In this document: one piece after another, positions 9,601 to 22,124 of the stretch | Layout of the letters: every line of letters starts with the position of its first letter | How positions within the stretch are numbered: position 1 is the first letter of the stretch | Assembly: GCA_033297075.1 (NCBI GenBank) | Contig: MU858089.1 | Location: 1 to 64,000, forward strand | Source: Rhypophila decipiens | Lineage: Eukaryota; Ascomycota; Sordariomycetes; Sordariales; Naviculisporaceae | DNA: 64,000 nucleotides | Direction of reading: 5' to 3' | The notes under the pieces: model-generated | The model's input: the letters and a program-made list of their open reading frames with translations, nothing else | Database searches by the model: none | What the model was told of the DNA's origin: nothing | Position numbers and translations under genes: made by a program

Positions 9601-9894
9601 GACTCGGGTCTCGCAGCACATCTCAAAAAGATTAGAGAGAATACACTTCCGACGGAGGAAGAACGGGCTACGTGGCCTGAGGAGATGACGGAGGAGGAAA
9701 AGGAAAAGCTCCGGATCAAGGCCAGGAAGCTGTTGATCGAGAGCGGTGTTCCCACGGCGCTGATGGGCGTCATGGGCCAGTCGGCCACGAGTGATGCTCT
9801 GGGAAGGCTCTTTGACTCGTTGCAGGTCGAGGATGTCGCTCGAGGCTTGATGTTTGGGATTATGCTGCAGGCGGTGAGGACGATAACACACTGA
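6667..9894 (+). CDS. PXA-PX-nexin_C membrane-anchored sorting nexin (Mdm1-like)
   Basis: A 1075-aa single-exon protein. Order seen: acidic N-terminus; two hydrophobic segments within about residues 58-93 forming a membrane anchor or hairpin; a PXA domain (about 139-325, from IRSFDDFQPETRKALNELVEAVIRDYV); a charged coiled coil (about 372-418); a low-complexity linker; a PX domain (about 557-674) with the phosphoinositide-binding RKYSDFEKLHEVL; a long Ser/Pro-rich linker; and a C-terminal nexin domain (about 915-1075) with WNIRRTL and a GVPTALMG...LFDSLQ...RGLMFGIML signature. Proteins of this class (Mdm1, Nvj3, SNX13/14 group) sit in the ER and bind vacuole or endosome membranes at contact sites. 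An RGS domain between PXA and PX is not evident here, which differs from Mdm1. The start is the first ATG in a good context (AAAACAATGG); an in-frame TTG upstream was rejected. Confidence 0.9.
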   Translation: MEEKQSIGEEIGALDRHGNDSTLPDAQKDGATPAAAEITNDDDITTKVLQFLATATPGALGAVAVGLGAVTYFVLGQLGLLIIGAFGGVLIFIQWERQNAEVARAVRGETGLDIVAKLLDTKGSDAGKKLDLDDPETALIRSFDDFQPETRKALNELVEAVIRDYVKWWYAPIMPSDKFFPLSCRKVLTSFLVTISNHLSKKRPADAFLDFLTNSSSIVIVFFAELSTVFSELSSESKVSAAEAVNNYLASHPDSNLAHLLNKRQQSGKFRLVAEDLLAFLDRPTYECDPARVFLREIMAGVVLEMTLQTCSKPEWINGWIVYLLESGEPDLSQAIDVGMQTRPSSDAVFADLDGNVGNIGLTKGNRNSLDHERARRKELMSHRKKLSKAEEELEALEEVKRLNQMIAAEEARRSKDSLSVPESGPTLELAQAAHNMPSANEASERLADAFERNANELDISKDAINQRLAAQVDSKPTEPATKDSGSDASSNKNEAINTPLTPLSNIDSSSQTSSPRPPLPKRASSTQFTSFDQIVPPARDDGEADEDEVRKPPPLTLHNAIITILDEPDNSRIRVKPNWDYLVQIEPATTAYPGWMIVRKYSDFEKLHEVLRRIAAISGATSFSEQHNTLPSWKVHTRTSLRGELERYVRDACWNQSLAESEGMKRFLERDNVQNQHRPKSGFQAFEKIGKNVFDVLTSAPVEGSKAVVGGVTGVLGTMGLGQKKTAPAPAASASAPIPSPPLQQPTGLQDVTAASRLSISTLPRPDSTTSLNGSRRTRDSMDSQRSSVISAQPGKISPMERRPSYDFRTEPENDSLRPSHRDRASARSSREHSRASSLAPLRSPSSLSMEGIKLPPPPDTIADDYESPTGLDGAQSQTFQSHTRSLTMPALSGSRHSNGTSTKSAKHHSPLSEPETRVAVELLFAVINELYTLSSAWNIRRTLLAAAKSFLLRPGNPSLTSIQKLIQSSVLEANTSDSGLAAHLKKIRENTLPTEEERATWPEEMTEEEKEKLRIKARKLLIESGVPTALMGVMGQSATSDALGRLFDSLQVEDVARGLMFGIMLQAVRTITH

Positions 9895-12058
9895 TATAGT
9901 TGTCTGTATGATACGGTATGATACCTCTTGTACTATTGGGAGCTGGAAGTGTAGATGCCAGTGACACCCACACGATTGTACGATCTTTCAACACTGAGAC
10001 GCTGCCGGATGATGAGATTCATGAAAATGGCGAAATGCATGGGACTCGCAAGGCTTGTTTGGACAAGTCTCTTCTTTTCCTCTTATTCTTGTTTGTATAG
10101 CACTTAGATAATAATCTTTTATTCTTCTTTGCTTGTTTTTGGACAGCTAGGGCACCTTTTAATTTAACCTCTACATTCGACGATACCTACGCCACCTCCC
10201 AAAGTCGAGCTCTTGATTGCAAGCAAGTATTGCGGGACTCGTTATCTTTTCTCCATGTCTGGAGCTACACGGTCTGTATCCGATACAGACATGTGTACAT
10301 ACAACCTGGAAGCGCTCACCGCTCATGCAACCATGGACCTTGGTGGTAGGTATGGGTAACCCGGCGTCCATAGGTAAGGTAGGTAGGTGCTTTTATGGGA
10401 TTTGTCCGCTTGTCCGCTGGTTCGGTCCGACCAGGGAAAATGCAGTACACCATCAACCAACCTTGGTTTTACCCCAACTTGCGAATAAGAACAAGTCGCC
10501 ATCGATGCAGCGGCTCTGAGTTCCTCCTTGGCGACCCACCGTTTCCATGCACCGTTGATACCCCGCCAGACCAGGTCCCACGATATCCGCCGAGACGGCA
10601 GTTGAGGAAGGTCAAGACTCTTGGGGGGGATACCAAGCATCGGCCAAGCTTTGGCGGCGTTGCCGGTGGCTTGTCTGATCTGATCGCCAAGTCCTGTCAA
10701 GACTTCTGGGCATTCTTTTGGGATTCGACGTCAACGATTGTGTGACTTGAGAATATGTATAAATATGCGAGGGTATGAAAAGCATGTCGACGAGCTACAG
10801 ATATGATATGGTGAGAAGGAAATGTAAAGAAATGACTAGGGTGACAGGGGCTTGATGGAACAGATGATGAAAAAAAGAGGGGAAGTATCCAGCCGCAGCG
10901 TATGAGTACTCAGCGGCAAGTACGGATTATTTCCGCAGACTGGAGTTGAGGAAAGCACTCCCCGGACGTCCCACCCACGTCATATTATCCTCCCCATGGG
11001 AATATGATCTTCCTCCCCCGGACTGACCAGGCGCATACCCGAACGCTGACGACTTCATTCAGACCTGCTTCCCCGACCGGGCCGTTTGTGGATGCCGTCA
11101 TACCCTTCTTTTCGGTGTAGTTACAATTGTAACTACTTTCCCTGCTTTTTTAATCTATTCAGGTTATATCTGGTAAAACAAACTGTTACGATTCACCCGT
11201 CGGACCAATCGTACACCATGAGGTTATTTCACGGTTGCATTTTGATAAGGTCTGGTGGGTTTACATTCCGCTTGTTCTTACGGGTAACCGCATTTACAGG
11301 AAGCGCGAGAAAAGAATTTTGGAACCTGTGAATTCTTCGGGCAACAGCAGAGCTTCTCACTGAATACTGAGCGGCGTACTTGATCAGGAGACTTCATAAT
11401 TGCTCAGTGTACAGGCCGCTCTCGATGATTGTCAACACATATTGGTGATGATGCTGCGTATTGCTAAGAAAATTCTGTGCTTCTTCCAAGGTCCAAGAGG
11501 TGGTTGCTACTGGATTGCTCCTGGCCCGCCACAGATCTGCTAGGGACCTTCCACATCAGGGAATTTCTAGACATCTTCTGGGGTCTCAGTACCGTCTGTC
11601 AGGTCCTTGCGACATGTCTTCCCACCCAGACAAGCGGGTGATGAAGAAAAGGAGGGGAAGACGACCCTGTTTCCATGGGACCATTACCACATCATTCAAT
11701 TCATGTAAATACCCAGGATACCCAAGCTTGTTAGAGATATAACTACCCTACACATCGAGTGATGCACATGAGCTTAGAATCGTCTAATCACAACTTACCC
11801 GGCTATCTGTCCATGTTCACGACCCACCCGGCACTCCCAATTCCAACAGAGAAGGACATAGGGCCAGATTTCCCCGTTCTTGACAGGTCTTCCTTTCCCC
11901 GGACATACCAACGCACCGGGTCGGGGCAGTAAGAAGAAATAAGCCGCAGATCAACACTCTAAGTCAACGTCTCAGGTCCAGCAGGATCACTTCAAGTCTT
12001 TGATCTCTCGCTGTCGGGAAGGATATCACAAGGTGTGACCAAGCTCAAACCGGAGAGA
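9895..12058. other. Intergenic region before the transporter gene
   Basis: About 2.2 kb without a recognisable gene. The largest frame (10323-10700, minus, 125 codons) overlaps a 116-codon frame on the other strand and resembles nothing. It holds the 3' end of the PX-gene transcript and the promoter of the transporter. Confidence 0.5.
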
Positions 12059-14320
12059 ATGGCCGTCGAACCAGCAACAACCCGCGATATCGCGGCGGCT
12101 GAAAAGGGGGAGGGGTTCGAACCGACAGCAAAACACAATGAATCGGCCACAAGAGGCGAGAGCAGTGACGAGAAACCGACCAAAGGCGTGACCGATTCCG
12201 ACGGCGATGTGGCCTCTGTCCAGCGAGGACTGGAGCCGCCCGACTTTATCAAGGGCCTCACCGCCGAGGAGAGAGAAGATCTCGAGCGCAAGCTCAAGAG
12301 GAAGATTGATACGCGGCTGCTGCCGGCTATCATTCTCATGTATATTCTCAACTATATTGACCGGTACGTCGAGTCCGTTTTGTACGACATATGGTCTTGT
12401 CTAGCTACCTAGATGGTCGACGTGGAAACTTGAGCAACAACCCACCGTGACCTTCTTGAGAGTGAGCTATTCTCGGGCCCTTGAAAGTGGCGATCACGAG
12501 ACAATAAGGGGGGACTGCTTTCTCAGAAGATTAAGAGGCAGTTGATATTGATGGTCGCTCGGCTTTGGATCAGCGGCATCGTTGACGTGCAGAATGGGAA
12601 AGCTAACTACCTGACCGTGTGAAACAAAAAAAAACAGAAACAACATCGCCGCCGCCAAACTCGCCGGGCTCGAGAAAGACCTGAATCTCAGCAGCGTGGA
12701 ATACTCTACGGCTGTCAGTATCCTGTTTGTTGGGTATGTAAACCTTTGTTCCTGCGATATCATGTAAAGAAAGCTCTGACAACCGACATGGTGGCTAGTT
12801 ATCTCTTGATGCAAATTCCATCCAACCTACTGCTCAATAAACTGGGAAAACCAGCTCTGTATTTGCCAACTTGTGTAAGCCCTCCCCTATATCCCCAGAT
12901 ATGCCCATGCGGTACCATAAGCAACGGCAGCTAACAACATGAAAAAACTATAGATGATCCTCTGGGGTATCATATCTGCAGTGACAGCAGCTTGTACCAA
13001 TTCCGCTGGCCTCCTTGCTAACCGCTTCTTTCTCGGCTTTGTGGAGGCGGCTTATTTGTAGGTTCTCAAGGACAGGACATGCACATCCATGCAAAGCCAA
13101 TATAGTTCTAGCTAACATCTTTTAGCCCTGGATGTCTTTATTACCTCTCATGTTGGTACACCCGCAAGGAGCTCGGGTTCCGCACCGCCGTGCTCTACTC
13201 GGGCGCTCTCATCTCGGGAGCCTTTTCAGGCTTGCTCTCGGCCGGCGTGACATATGGGATGGACGGGACTAGAGGGATAAGTGCCTGGCAGTGGTTGTTC
13301 ATCATCGGTACGTTCACACACATGCCCACTGCAACTCGGTACTGACTTCATGTTGTTTCATTAGAGGGTGTGATTACCGTCGGAGTGGCTATGGGCGCCT
13401 ACTTCGTCCTCCCCAACTTTCCGCGGACAACAACTTGGTTGACCGAGGAGGAGCGTATCCTGGCGGTTTGGCGGCTGGAAGAAGATGTCGGCCAAGATGA
13501 CTGGGTCAACAGTGCTCAGCAGACATTCTGGCAAGGAGCTAGATTGGCCTTCACTGATCCCAAGACTTATGTCCTGGTAGGGCACTTTTCACTGTTGTTC
13601 ACCACCTCAGGCATGATTGACTAACGAGCTATATACCTAGACGGTCCTTGTCTTCTGCATCAGCGCCAGCGGGACAGTGACAAACTTCTTCCCCGCCGTG
13701 GTGAGCACACTCGGATATGATCGGGTCCCGTCATTGCTCTTGACCGCACCACCATACGTCCTCGCCGTAATCGTCACCTACGCCAATGCAAGCCACGCAG
13801 ACAAAACAGGCGAGCGATACTGGCATGTCGCTGGCCCCATGATCGTTGCCATCGTTGCATACATCATCGCCGCGACAACCAGCCACATCGCCCCGAGATA
13901 TCTGGCCATGATGCTCATGGTAGGTCGTCGTCCTCAAACCCCTTCCAAAACACAGTACTAACACGCACAAATAATCAGGTCCCATCAGTATACTCGGGCT
14001 TCGTAGTAGCCCTGGCCTGGATCTCCAACACCATGCCGCGACCACCAGCAAAACGAGCGGCAGCCCTGGCCTTGATCAACGCCGTCGCCAACACGAGCAG
14101 CATCTACGCCAGCTACTTGTACCCCAACAGCGCGGCGCCGCAGTATACACTCGCCATGATAGTCAACTGCGTCACGGCCGTCATTGCCGTGGTAGCGGCC
14201 ACGGTTTTGCGCGTCATTCTCGTCCGGCTGAACAAGAAGCTTGAGAGGGGGGTCTTTGTCGAGGGCGCGATTAATTCTGTTCCTGGAGGGGGTATTAATG
14301 CTTTTAGGTTCAAGATTTAG
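12059..14320 (+). CDS. MFS transporter, anion:cation symporter family (allantoate/nicotinate permease-like)
   Basis: Eight exons give a 531-aa protein: 12059-12363, 12638-12733, 12799-12874, 12954-13057, 13126-13307, 13365-13576, 13641-13919 and 13979-14320. All joins preserve the frame and use GT-AG borders (for example CCG/GTACGTC and TGG/GTATGT). The protein begins with about 85 hydrophilic, acidic residues. The family hallmark follows, RKIDTRLLPAIILMYILNYIDR joined across intron 1 to NNIAAAKLAGL, then about twelve hydrophobic segments and a short basic C-terminus. The FLGFVEAAYFPGCLYYLSCWY stretch across intron 4 is typical of the Dal5/Tna1 group of proton-coupled permeases for small organic anions such as allantoate, nicotinate, pantothenate or similar. 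The substrate cannot be deduced. Intron 1 is long (274 nt) compared with the others (57-79 nt). An in-frame GTG at 12035 was rejected as start. Confidence 0.88.
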
Positions 14321-17300
14321 TAGGGCGAGGCCGAGGGGAGGAGGGTTTTATGGAGTGGAATCAATTTTATGATGGGATATTTTCTGGGAAATATTTGCGT
14401 GGGACAGTTTATTAAGGAGCAATGGTCCTTCCTTGGTGAGAATCAGGTTATGGCGGGTTGATGATGAAGCATGTCAATGTGGTCTTTTGGGTTCAAGGAA
14501 TGTCAGGCGTGTTTCGAAGATATTGAGTCTGTTCGGTCAGCGCCACTGTTGCAATGATGTAGCAAGTGATTGTATGGACAAGTCGGTGTGAGGGTGGGAT
14601 ATTTTCAATCCCCCGATCTTGCCGAAAACCCGAGGAATCTCAACCGGCAACATCATGCGACTTACTCAATGTGAAGGTCATGCAGAACCACTGTATGCAC
14701 CTTTTGTCCTCCGTTCTTGCCAGCTATTCTTCCATAAACTGTTTCTTGTGCCTGCCCAAGCAACCAAGGTCGATTCTTCGTCCTGTCGGTGTAGTGGCAA
14801 CATATGCAGGCAGGTGCTGTCCACGGCCGCTGCCTGCACTTTGAGGGAAGGTTCGACGTGGGGAGGAAGATTGTGCATGGCATGGCATCATGAAAGGTCA
14901 ACGACTACCTACCTACTCATGATTTGTCGTCAACTTCCAATAACTTGAGGAATCATATCGTCATTTTCGCCACAATAATTCCAGGTGGTCATCTCGCTCA
15001 ACTAAAATCCGCAATTATGTTAACGGGCGATATACTTGAATGTAGGCTCGGAGGCTCTGATGCAGTGGTCCGGGACGGTGTTTCATGAACTGATGTGGGA
15101 ATAATAGCCTCGAGCCTTACAGGCATTTCAAGATATTAGTGATGGCACAAACGGAAGTCGGATATCAGGGGAAAGGGGACTCATACGGTCTCCGTGTATT
15201 TGTCCGTCTCTTTTGCGCCATTCGGCCAGCCCTTAATCTCCTCAAGGGGCAGGAGGTTTTCGTCTCTGTCATATGTATACGAGTGCCATCGGTCCACAGG
15301 AAGAGGCGCGTGAAATGAGAGATTCTGAAGTTGACGATTGCGCCTGTGTGTGAGAGCGTGCGCTCGTCTAATCTTTATCGTGGCGGCGGCAAAGTAGTCC
15401 CTGAATTTCATTGTGCGTCCCCACGGTATTATGCTGTAATTCCGACATGACCCTTGAGCCACAGACGCAGGAACCGATCCAGGGGCTTCGGGATTTCCAG
15501 ACAGGCACAACATTCTTCCCCAGACTGGTACGGATTATTGCTCGGGTCCTTACATGCCACTAGATAACTCCGCGGCTATATACCTCCACCGCAATCGCCA
15601 TACATGATGAACAGGTCTAGAGTACCTCAATGTCTTCATCTGCGCAACAGAATGCTCATCTGAGCTATATGAGCTCCATATCCGTCAATCGGCTAGCTGG
15701 TAAGCCAGAAACCGGTACTGAGCTTTGAAAGATATACCCTATGGGCCTGTATACCACGACATGTCAAATACAAGGAAATACCCCGGTTGGGTAGGACTAA
15801 GGAATTTAGGAAGCGTTATGCAGCTACTGATAACCCAAAACATCGACCGCGTTGGTTTGATGCATGGAAGTGGCTTCTAGAAAGAGTGCTCTCTAGAAAT
15901 CGGAAATCACGGGAACACCCAAAGCTGAAGACAAGGAGATATTAAGCGGCCAGCATGGATCTTGATATGGCTAGCATCCAGCCCATAACCAGACTTGGCT
16001 AACATTTGGACCCTGTGGCTCGAATACCCGAGAATAATGGTGTCGAAGATAAAGTGACACTCGTCCATGACGTGAATATTTTCCGGTCCAAATCTTAAAG
16101 TTCTGGGTAGAGCTAGATGCAATGAGTGAGGTGTGACCATTGTTCCGAGGTGTGGGTAGCAGACATCATGTGTGGTCAATCGAACACTGCCAAGGAGCGG
16201 GTCATATATGAGGAGCAATATAACTGTTGATTTTGAGTTGCGTTGGTTACCACTCACTGGTTTCTGGTATTTCGCCGCATTGGACGACAAGGAACGCCGG
16301 AGATTTCACAACAATGACATTGTTCAGAATCCTTGCGGAGGAACTGGCAGCAAGCAGTCCATGGTGTTGATTGTTGAGACAGTTGCCAAAAGCTCGGGAC
16401 CGACAACGAAGGGCTTGACATGTCTGACATGTATCTATATGGCGTATACGCATGAACCGAAAATTCATCAAATGATAGACGACTACCTAGTCTTGAGCTG
16501 GCTTATCAGTAAGTCAGACGACCGGGACTTTTGCTTGACCTTATAATTGCCTTTGGCATCCACACTCTTCTAATTCCGTCGCCTTCTCGTATCCTTCCTT
16601 TCCCATTCATTGACGGATATTCCTCGGTGAAGCTTGTGGGACCGGTCAGGAGTGGGCTTTATTTTCCGTCAGGTCATTTAGCGCTGCTGTACAACCACAG
16701 ATGGGAAAGGGCTATAGGTAGCTGACCTTGGGCACCTTCCGTGGTATGTGCCCAAGGTAACGCAAAGAAGCAACCATCTGCCACAATTTCCAGCAGCTCT
16801 CCAACAGAAGCTTGATTGGCCCATTTTTCGCTTTCGTGTCCTAGATGATGGAAAAGTCCCTTCTCAGCAATCGGCAGCAATCGCAAGGCTTTTCTTGGTC
16901 CATGGAGTGTGGAAATATGCTGGACATTCGATGGGTAGGTACCGTCATCGCAAATGCCCCATAGTAGTTGTGGAAGATGATTCCAGATGGTACATGTAGG
17001 TAGCCTCCACTCATCGGATAGGAATCGTGAAATCCTCCATTGCCCAGAATTCCACACCGGCAATGAACCTTTGCGGGCAGCGCTGGGCTTTCTGCAAGTC
17101 TAAGACCGACTGCTACATGAGTTAAATACTGTCACAAAATTGGACATCCGAATCTGTCCCCGGAAGAAGATGTCAGTGGTCCACGTATCTCGGGCCTGAG
17201 ACCGAGCAGCAAGACGGCCACCAGATTTACCGAAGACGGATGCGAGCGGGCAGATCACAATCTCCTCACAAAAGATTAAAATCCCGAGCCTACCCAAAGA

Positions 17301-20300
17301 GGCAACCTTTTGGTGGGTGAGGTTTTGTGCCGACGCCAGGTCAAAGTCGGCATGCTCACCGCCGAGCTGAGAGTATGACATACAAGATGGGTACACTCAC
17401 GCGCACCGGCAAGAAAGAATTGGTGTGCTGTGGCGGATGATCATGTGATTTGTCATTTTTCGTCTTCTGCTTCCTTCCGCTGACTGGCTATCAGATTTGC
17501 TGATATGTAAATCTCTTCTCTTCCCAAAGAGGGGCACTCACCGCAAAACAGGGTTCATAAAGCCCCGAAGCCACAACCTGCAGGATTGACGCACCCGTCA
17601 CGAGTCACCCTTCTCAGCGAGCGCCTCAACCGATAACAACAAACATGACGGTACCGGCTCCGGAGGCACGCTCAAGACTATTTGACCCCCAGGAAATCCT
17701 GCAATGCCGGCCATCTCGGCGACTCGATCATCACCGGGGCTAAGTCTGCGGGATCTGGCAAACGCCCTGCTCAAACCCCGTATATTGTGAGAGATGAGGC
17801 CGAAAGCACCAGCTTCGTGGATTACCAGTCGGAGAGGCGCCTGGGTGGTGCACAATCCCATGAAAGCAAGCCAAGGGGTCAAAGACCGGGAGCTACAGGA
17901 AGCTAACGCACCATAAGGCTGTTTGTGCCCCTTTGCATGCTTTGATGTGATTGGTTGGTCTTTCGGTCTTTTCAGCCTCTGCTCTTGACTCTTGAGATTC
18001 AAGGAGGAAAAACTGCAGATCGTTGGAGCGTTGCAGCGCCTGGCGCTATTTTCGGCAATCTCAACCAAGGGTACCCCCATCACAGGCACTACCGTCCCGC
18101 GAATCCACACCATCCGCTTGGGGACCGGGCCCCTGGTCGAACCACGACGCTAGTGGTTTAGCTGCTTGGCTCCCAGATCCCTGGTCACTGACTCTCGTCG
18201 CTTCTTTCAACCTCACCCGCCATCCACCACTGCCAAGACGGTGAGGAGTGGTCGAGCAGTCTTGACTGGCATCTTTTTTCCTCAACGTCCCTCAGAGCCG
18301 GCCCAGCCCTCACCTCATATCACGCTGTCTCACCTTGTCGCCGTGTTACACAGATGCGCTCGCACTGCGTAGAGCGCCGCTTCCAGGTCCCTGACCGCAT
18401 TTCCTCGAACTCGAACCCGCATCGGTGCGGCATATCTCTTTCCCTCCTGAGTCTGACTTGCTGCAGTTACGACCATCCAATGATGCCTGGAAAGCCTTGA
18501 AGCCCAACTTCTGGGTACAAGTACATAAAAGTTATGCTGTTACGACCGCCCAGCAAAACCACCATCCATCGCAGATTTGTTTCGTTCGGTGAAAGGGCGA
18601 CCCGATTCAGGAAATAAAACGTTCAAACCCTCTTGGGTGCTGGTGAAGCAGATATATCGACTATATCCAAGTGCAGCCCGAACGACACCACATGAATCGT
18701 CTCCAGATCGGGACATCGGGATCTTCTGAAGCTCGCTTACCCGACCCTTTCATTTCTCAGTTGCCTGGACAGGATGAGCTCCATACTGCACGAATGCCAG
18801 GGAGCTTCGTTGGTGTGACCTCCTTGAGTTTTCCCTGGTTTCTGAGCAGTACCCTGCAGAAATAACAACGATGCCATGGTTGTTGCTGTGCAGTTGCCCT
18901 TCCAAATCTCTAGCACGTAACGGTGCAAGGCATCGTGATTCACCTTGCTTAGTCGTTGTTAAGCTTGCCCTGGCCCAGAGCTATTGGCAGTTGGTGGTCG
19001 AGCCGTTTGCTTACTAGCCGCCGGGATCAAGAGCCGTCGCGACTACCATGTTACTTCTCGTTCAGCCCAGAACGTTGGCCGCTCCAGTTGGGTACTTTGC
19101 TCGGCTTTTCCATCCTCGAGAGGTTCGTTCGCATTCTGGCCTCTAGTTTAAGTTCTTCGGTCTGTTCTCCTGCCTACTTCAAGTCTCTCCGCTGGACCAG
19201 CGTCGGCGCCGGTTACCAGTCCAGAACCCGGTATGTCTGCTCCTTTGCTTGCGGCGAATTGGCATGACAAACATGGAAGACTGCATGCTTCCTATTTCCT
19301 CCATATGGTGCATATGCATGCAAGAAATGCCCACTTGTTTCTTAGCTTCTTCCCCACAATATGTCTAGCCGTCTTTTTAGGATGATATGCGCGCTGGGTG
19401 GGGGCAACTGTACAATGAATGCAATTTGCCCTCCTGGCCGAGTCTCCCCTGGGTCGAAAGTACAGTACCGAAGCCATGGGGCTCTGGACGATCAAGTTCC
19501 TTGCATCCCAAAGTTGTTCGTTACTTTTCACCACCTTTGTTTATTGTATGGTCTGTCTCGGAGAATGCCAGCCCACTGGAGCCCGTCATGACCGTTGTCG
19601 CCAAGCTCATCTTGGGCTCAGTGGTCCAAATGCTGCCCCCTCGCTTTATGCTTGTCCTTGGACCAGCAGCTGCTGTTTCTTAATCCTGTCCACAGATTCT
19701 TGTATTGGATAATGAGTGTTGGATCAGGGCCAGCTGGGTGCTGCCAGGAACGGAAGTTGCTCTGCAGCCACCCAATACCAAGCACACTGAAGCTGTGTTG
19801 TTCACAAGCCATACATGTTATTGCCATTTCCTAGCTTATTCTCATCCTCACAATCAACCTCTATCATTTCAGCCGTTGCATGATCCGAACTAGTCCCAGC
19901 ATGCCGAGCATGCCCAGCATCTATCTCTGCGTGTGTCCGGGCACGTCCAAGCCCGAGAAATAACCTTTTCATCGTTTTCTCGCCCCTGCTATTGTTGGAC
20001 GATGAGGAAGCTAGCCAGTCGCGCTTGGCACCCGATCGCATGGGAAGGGTGCGTCGCGTGCGTCGCTCCAAAAGGATGGACTGATTTTATTCTAGCGGCC
20101 GACTGCTCACAGCCTCGTATTTATTTTGCACTAGCTAGCTAGCTGGCTGGGTAGACTCGATGAGGACATGGACCTCTTGGAGCTGCTATAACTCTCGAGT
20201 CTCTCCCTCACTTCCCACTCCAACTTTCTTTTGAATCATCATCCACTCAAACAACCCATCTCTCGTTTTCTTCCTTGACTTCCCCCTTTCCAGGCTAATT

Positions 20301-20373
20301 AATATCTAATAATCACGCCCTGAACACCACGCTCGTTTTTCATCTTTTCTTTCTTCACCCGGTGCTCGGAACC
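14321..20373. other. Six-kilobase stretch without a recognisable gene
   Basis: Only short frames occur. The longest are 171 codons (17598-18113, minus), 127 codons (15907-16290, minus) and 124 codons (16172-16546, plus). None has a domain, signal peptide or codon usage like the real genes, and several overlap on opposite strands. A TATAA at 20187-20191 lies 187 bp before the oxidase start and may be its TATA box. No tRNA or transposon end was recognised. Confidence 0.45.
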
Positions 20374-22124
20374 ATGCATTCCCCGAGCGCTGCTTCGCTC
20401 GCTTTCCTGTCCCTTGCAGCCCTGGTTAAGGCTGGGACAGTCACATACAACTGGGATATCACATGGGTTTGGGCCGCCCCTGATGGCTTCGGGAGACCAG
20501 TCATTGGCGTGAATGGTCAATGGCCATGCCCCAAGATCGAGGCGACAGTGGGTGATACCGTTATCGTCAACATCAACAACAAGCTCGGCAACCAGACTAC
20601 TGGTATCCATTTCCATGGCATCAACCAGATCAGCACCCCCGACATGGACGGGCCTTCGGGTGTGACCCAGTGCCCGGTTCCCCCGGGGTCGTCTGTCAAA
20701 TACCAATGGGTTGCCGACACAGCTGGGTCTTACTGGTACCACTCTCACAACATGGGACAATATCCTGACGGTCTGCGCGGCCCTCTTATTGTCCATGACA
20801 CCAACGACCCCTACTCGGGCCAGTACGACGAAGAGGTCATCCTGAGTGTCTCCGACTGGTACCACGCTGAGAGTCTGGACCTTGTGCGCAACATGTTGAC
20901 GCCAAGCAATGTCCAGTTCAGGCCGCCGTTTCCTGACAGCATTCTCGTGAACGAGGGTCAGCCGGCCAACATCAACTTCACCAAGGGCAAGACGTATCGC
21001 ATCCGTCTCATCAACTTCTCCGCCTTTGCCTCTGCCATGATTCACATCGACTCGCACGACATGAATGTCATCATGAACGACGCTGCCTACATCCAGAAGG
21101 AGAAGACCTTCATGCTGCGTGTCACGGCCGCCCAACGCTACGACTTCCTTGTCGAGTGCATCGACCGTGACAACAGGAACTTCCCTTACCTCATCGGCCT
21201 CGATACCAACCGCGACTTCACCAACGCTTCGCTTGGTGTCACCTGGACAAAGAACTATACCGGCTATTTCGTCATGGACACCACCAAGGACATGACCAAG
21301 GTTGATGTCGTGCAGGAATGGAAGCCCGCCGACGACTCTCACTTCAAGAACTACAACGGCGATGGTGTCTGGGGGCCTTATAACCACCTCATCCAGCTGG
21401 ACTTTGAGTTCTGCAAGGACGTGAACGGCTACCCTCGCGCGTGCTTCAACAACGTGACCTACATCGGCCAAAAGGTGCCCACGCTCTACACAGCCGCCAC
21501 CACAGGCAACAACAACACCGACCCGACCATCTACGGACAAGTCAACCCCTTCGTAGTCAAGTACGGCGACATCGTGCAGCTCGTAGTCAACAACCTCGAC
21601 GCAGCCGGCCACCCCTTCCATCTCCACGGGCACCACTTCCAGGTCCTCGACCGCCCCAAGTCGGGCACAGGCAAGTGGCCCAAGCGCGACACCAACTACG
21701 CCAGCAGCCCCAACCTCCGCGACACCGTCGCCGTCGACGCCAAGTCCTACGCCGTGCTGCGCTTCAAGGCCGAGAACCCCGGAGTCTTCCTCTTCCACTG
21801 CCACATCGAGTGGCACGTCGAGATGGGCCTCACCGCCACCATCATCGAGGCCCCTGACAAGCTCGCCGGCATGAGCTTCCCCACTGACCACATCAACAAC
21901 TGCCAGATCCAGAACATCCCCTACCAGGGCAACGCCGCTGGTAACACGCAGAACTATACCGATCAGACTGGGTTTATTACGGTCCCTCCCACGACCTATA
22001 ATGGGTGAGTTTCCATCTCCTCAGTGGCAAGAAACAATATGGCTAACCTTCTTTTTCTCCCCACAGCGCTACCTACATCCCGGGCTCCAGCAAGAGATCT
22101 AGAATTCTCGGTCCTTTTGCCTGA
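20374..22124 (+). CDS. Secreted Fet3-like multicopper oxidase
   Basis: Two exons (20374-22004, 22067-22124) give 562 aa. A signal peptide (about 1-19, ending LVKA) precedes three cupredoxin domains. All four copper signatures are intact: HFHG (His79, His81), WYHSH (His123, His125), HPFHLHGH (His413, 416, 418) and HCHIEWH (His475, Cys476, His477, His481), with Leu486 as the non-coordinating axial residue of the type 1 copper. The overall pattern (VNGQWPCPKI, YDEEVILSVSDWYH, FNNVTYIGQKVPTLYT) is closest to the Fet3 ferroxidase and pigment-oxidase branch, not to classical laccases. The C-terminal transmembrane anchor of Fet3 is absent; the protein ends in a short basic tail, so it is probably soluble and secreted. 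Members of this branch in other fungal pigment loci (Abr1 type) act on melanin precursors; that role here is inference from the nearby PKS. Without splicing the frame stops 18 residues early. The start is the ATG at 20374; an in-frame GTG at 20362 was rejected. Confidence 0.92.

Noticed and set aside
12035..12058. Eight-codon N-terminal extension of the transporter from a GTG
   Set aside because: Fungal nuclear genes start at ATG; the ATG at 12059 is in frame and suitably placed.
17598..18113. 171-codon minus-strand frame
   Set aside because: No domain, no signal peptide, overlapped by plus-strand frames. Probably chance.
20299..21891. A 530-codon open frame antisense to the multicopper oxidase
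   Set aside because: It mirrors the oxidase codons. Strong C/G preference at third positions removes stops from the opposite strand; the predicted protein is low-complexity Val/Gly/Asp and matches nothing.
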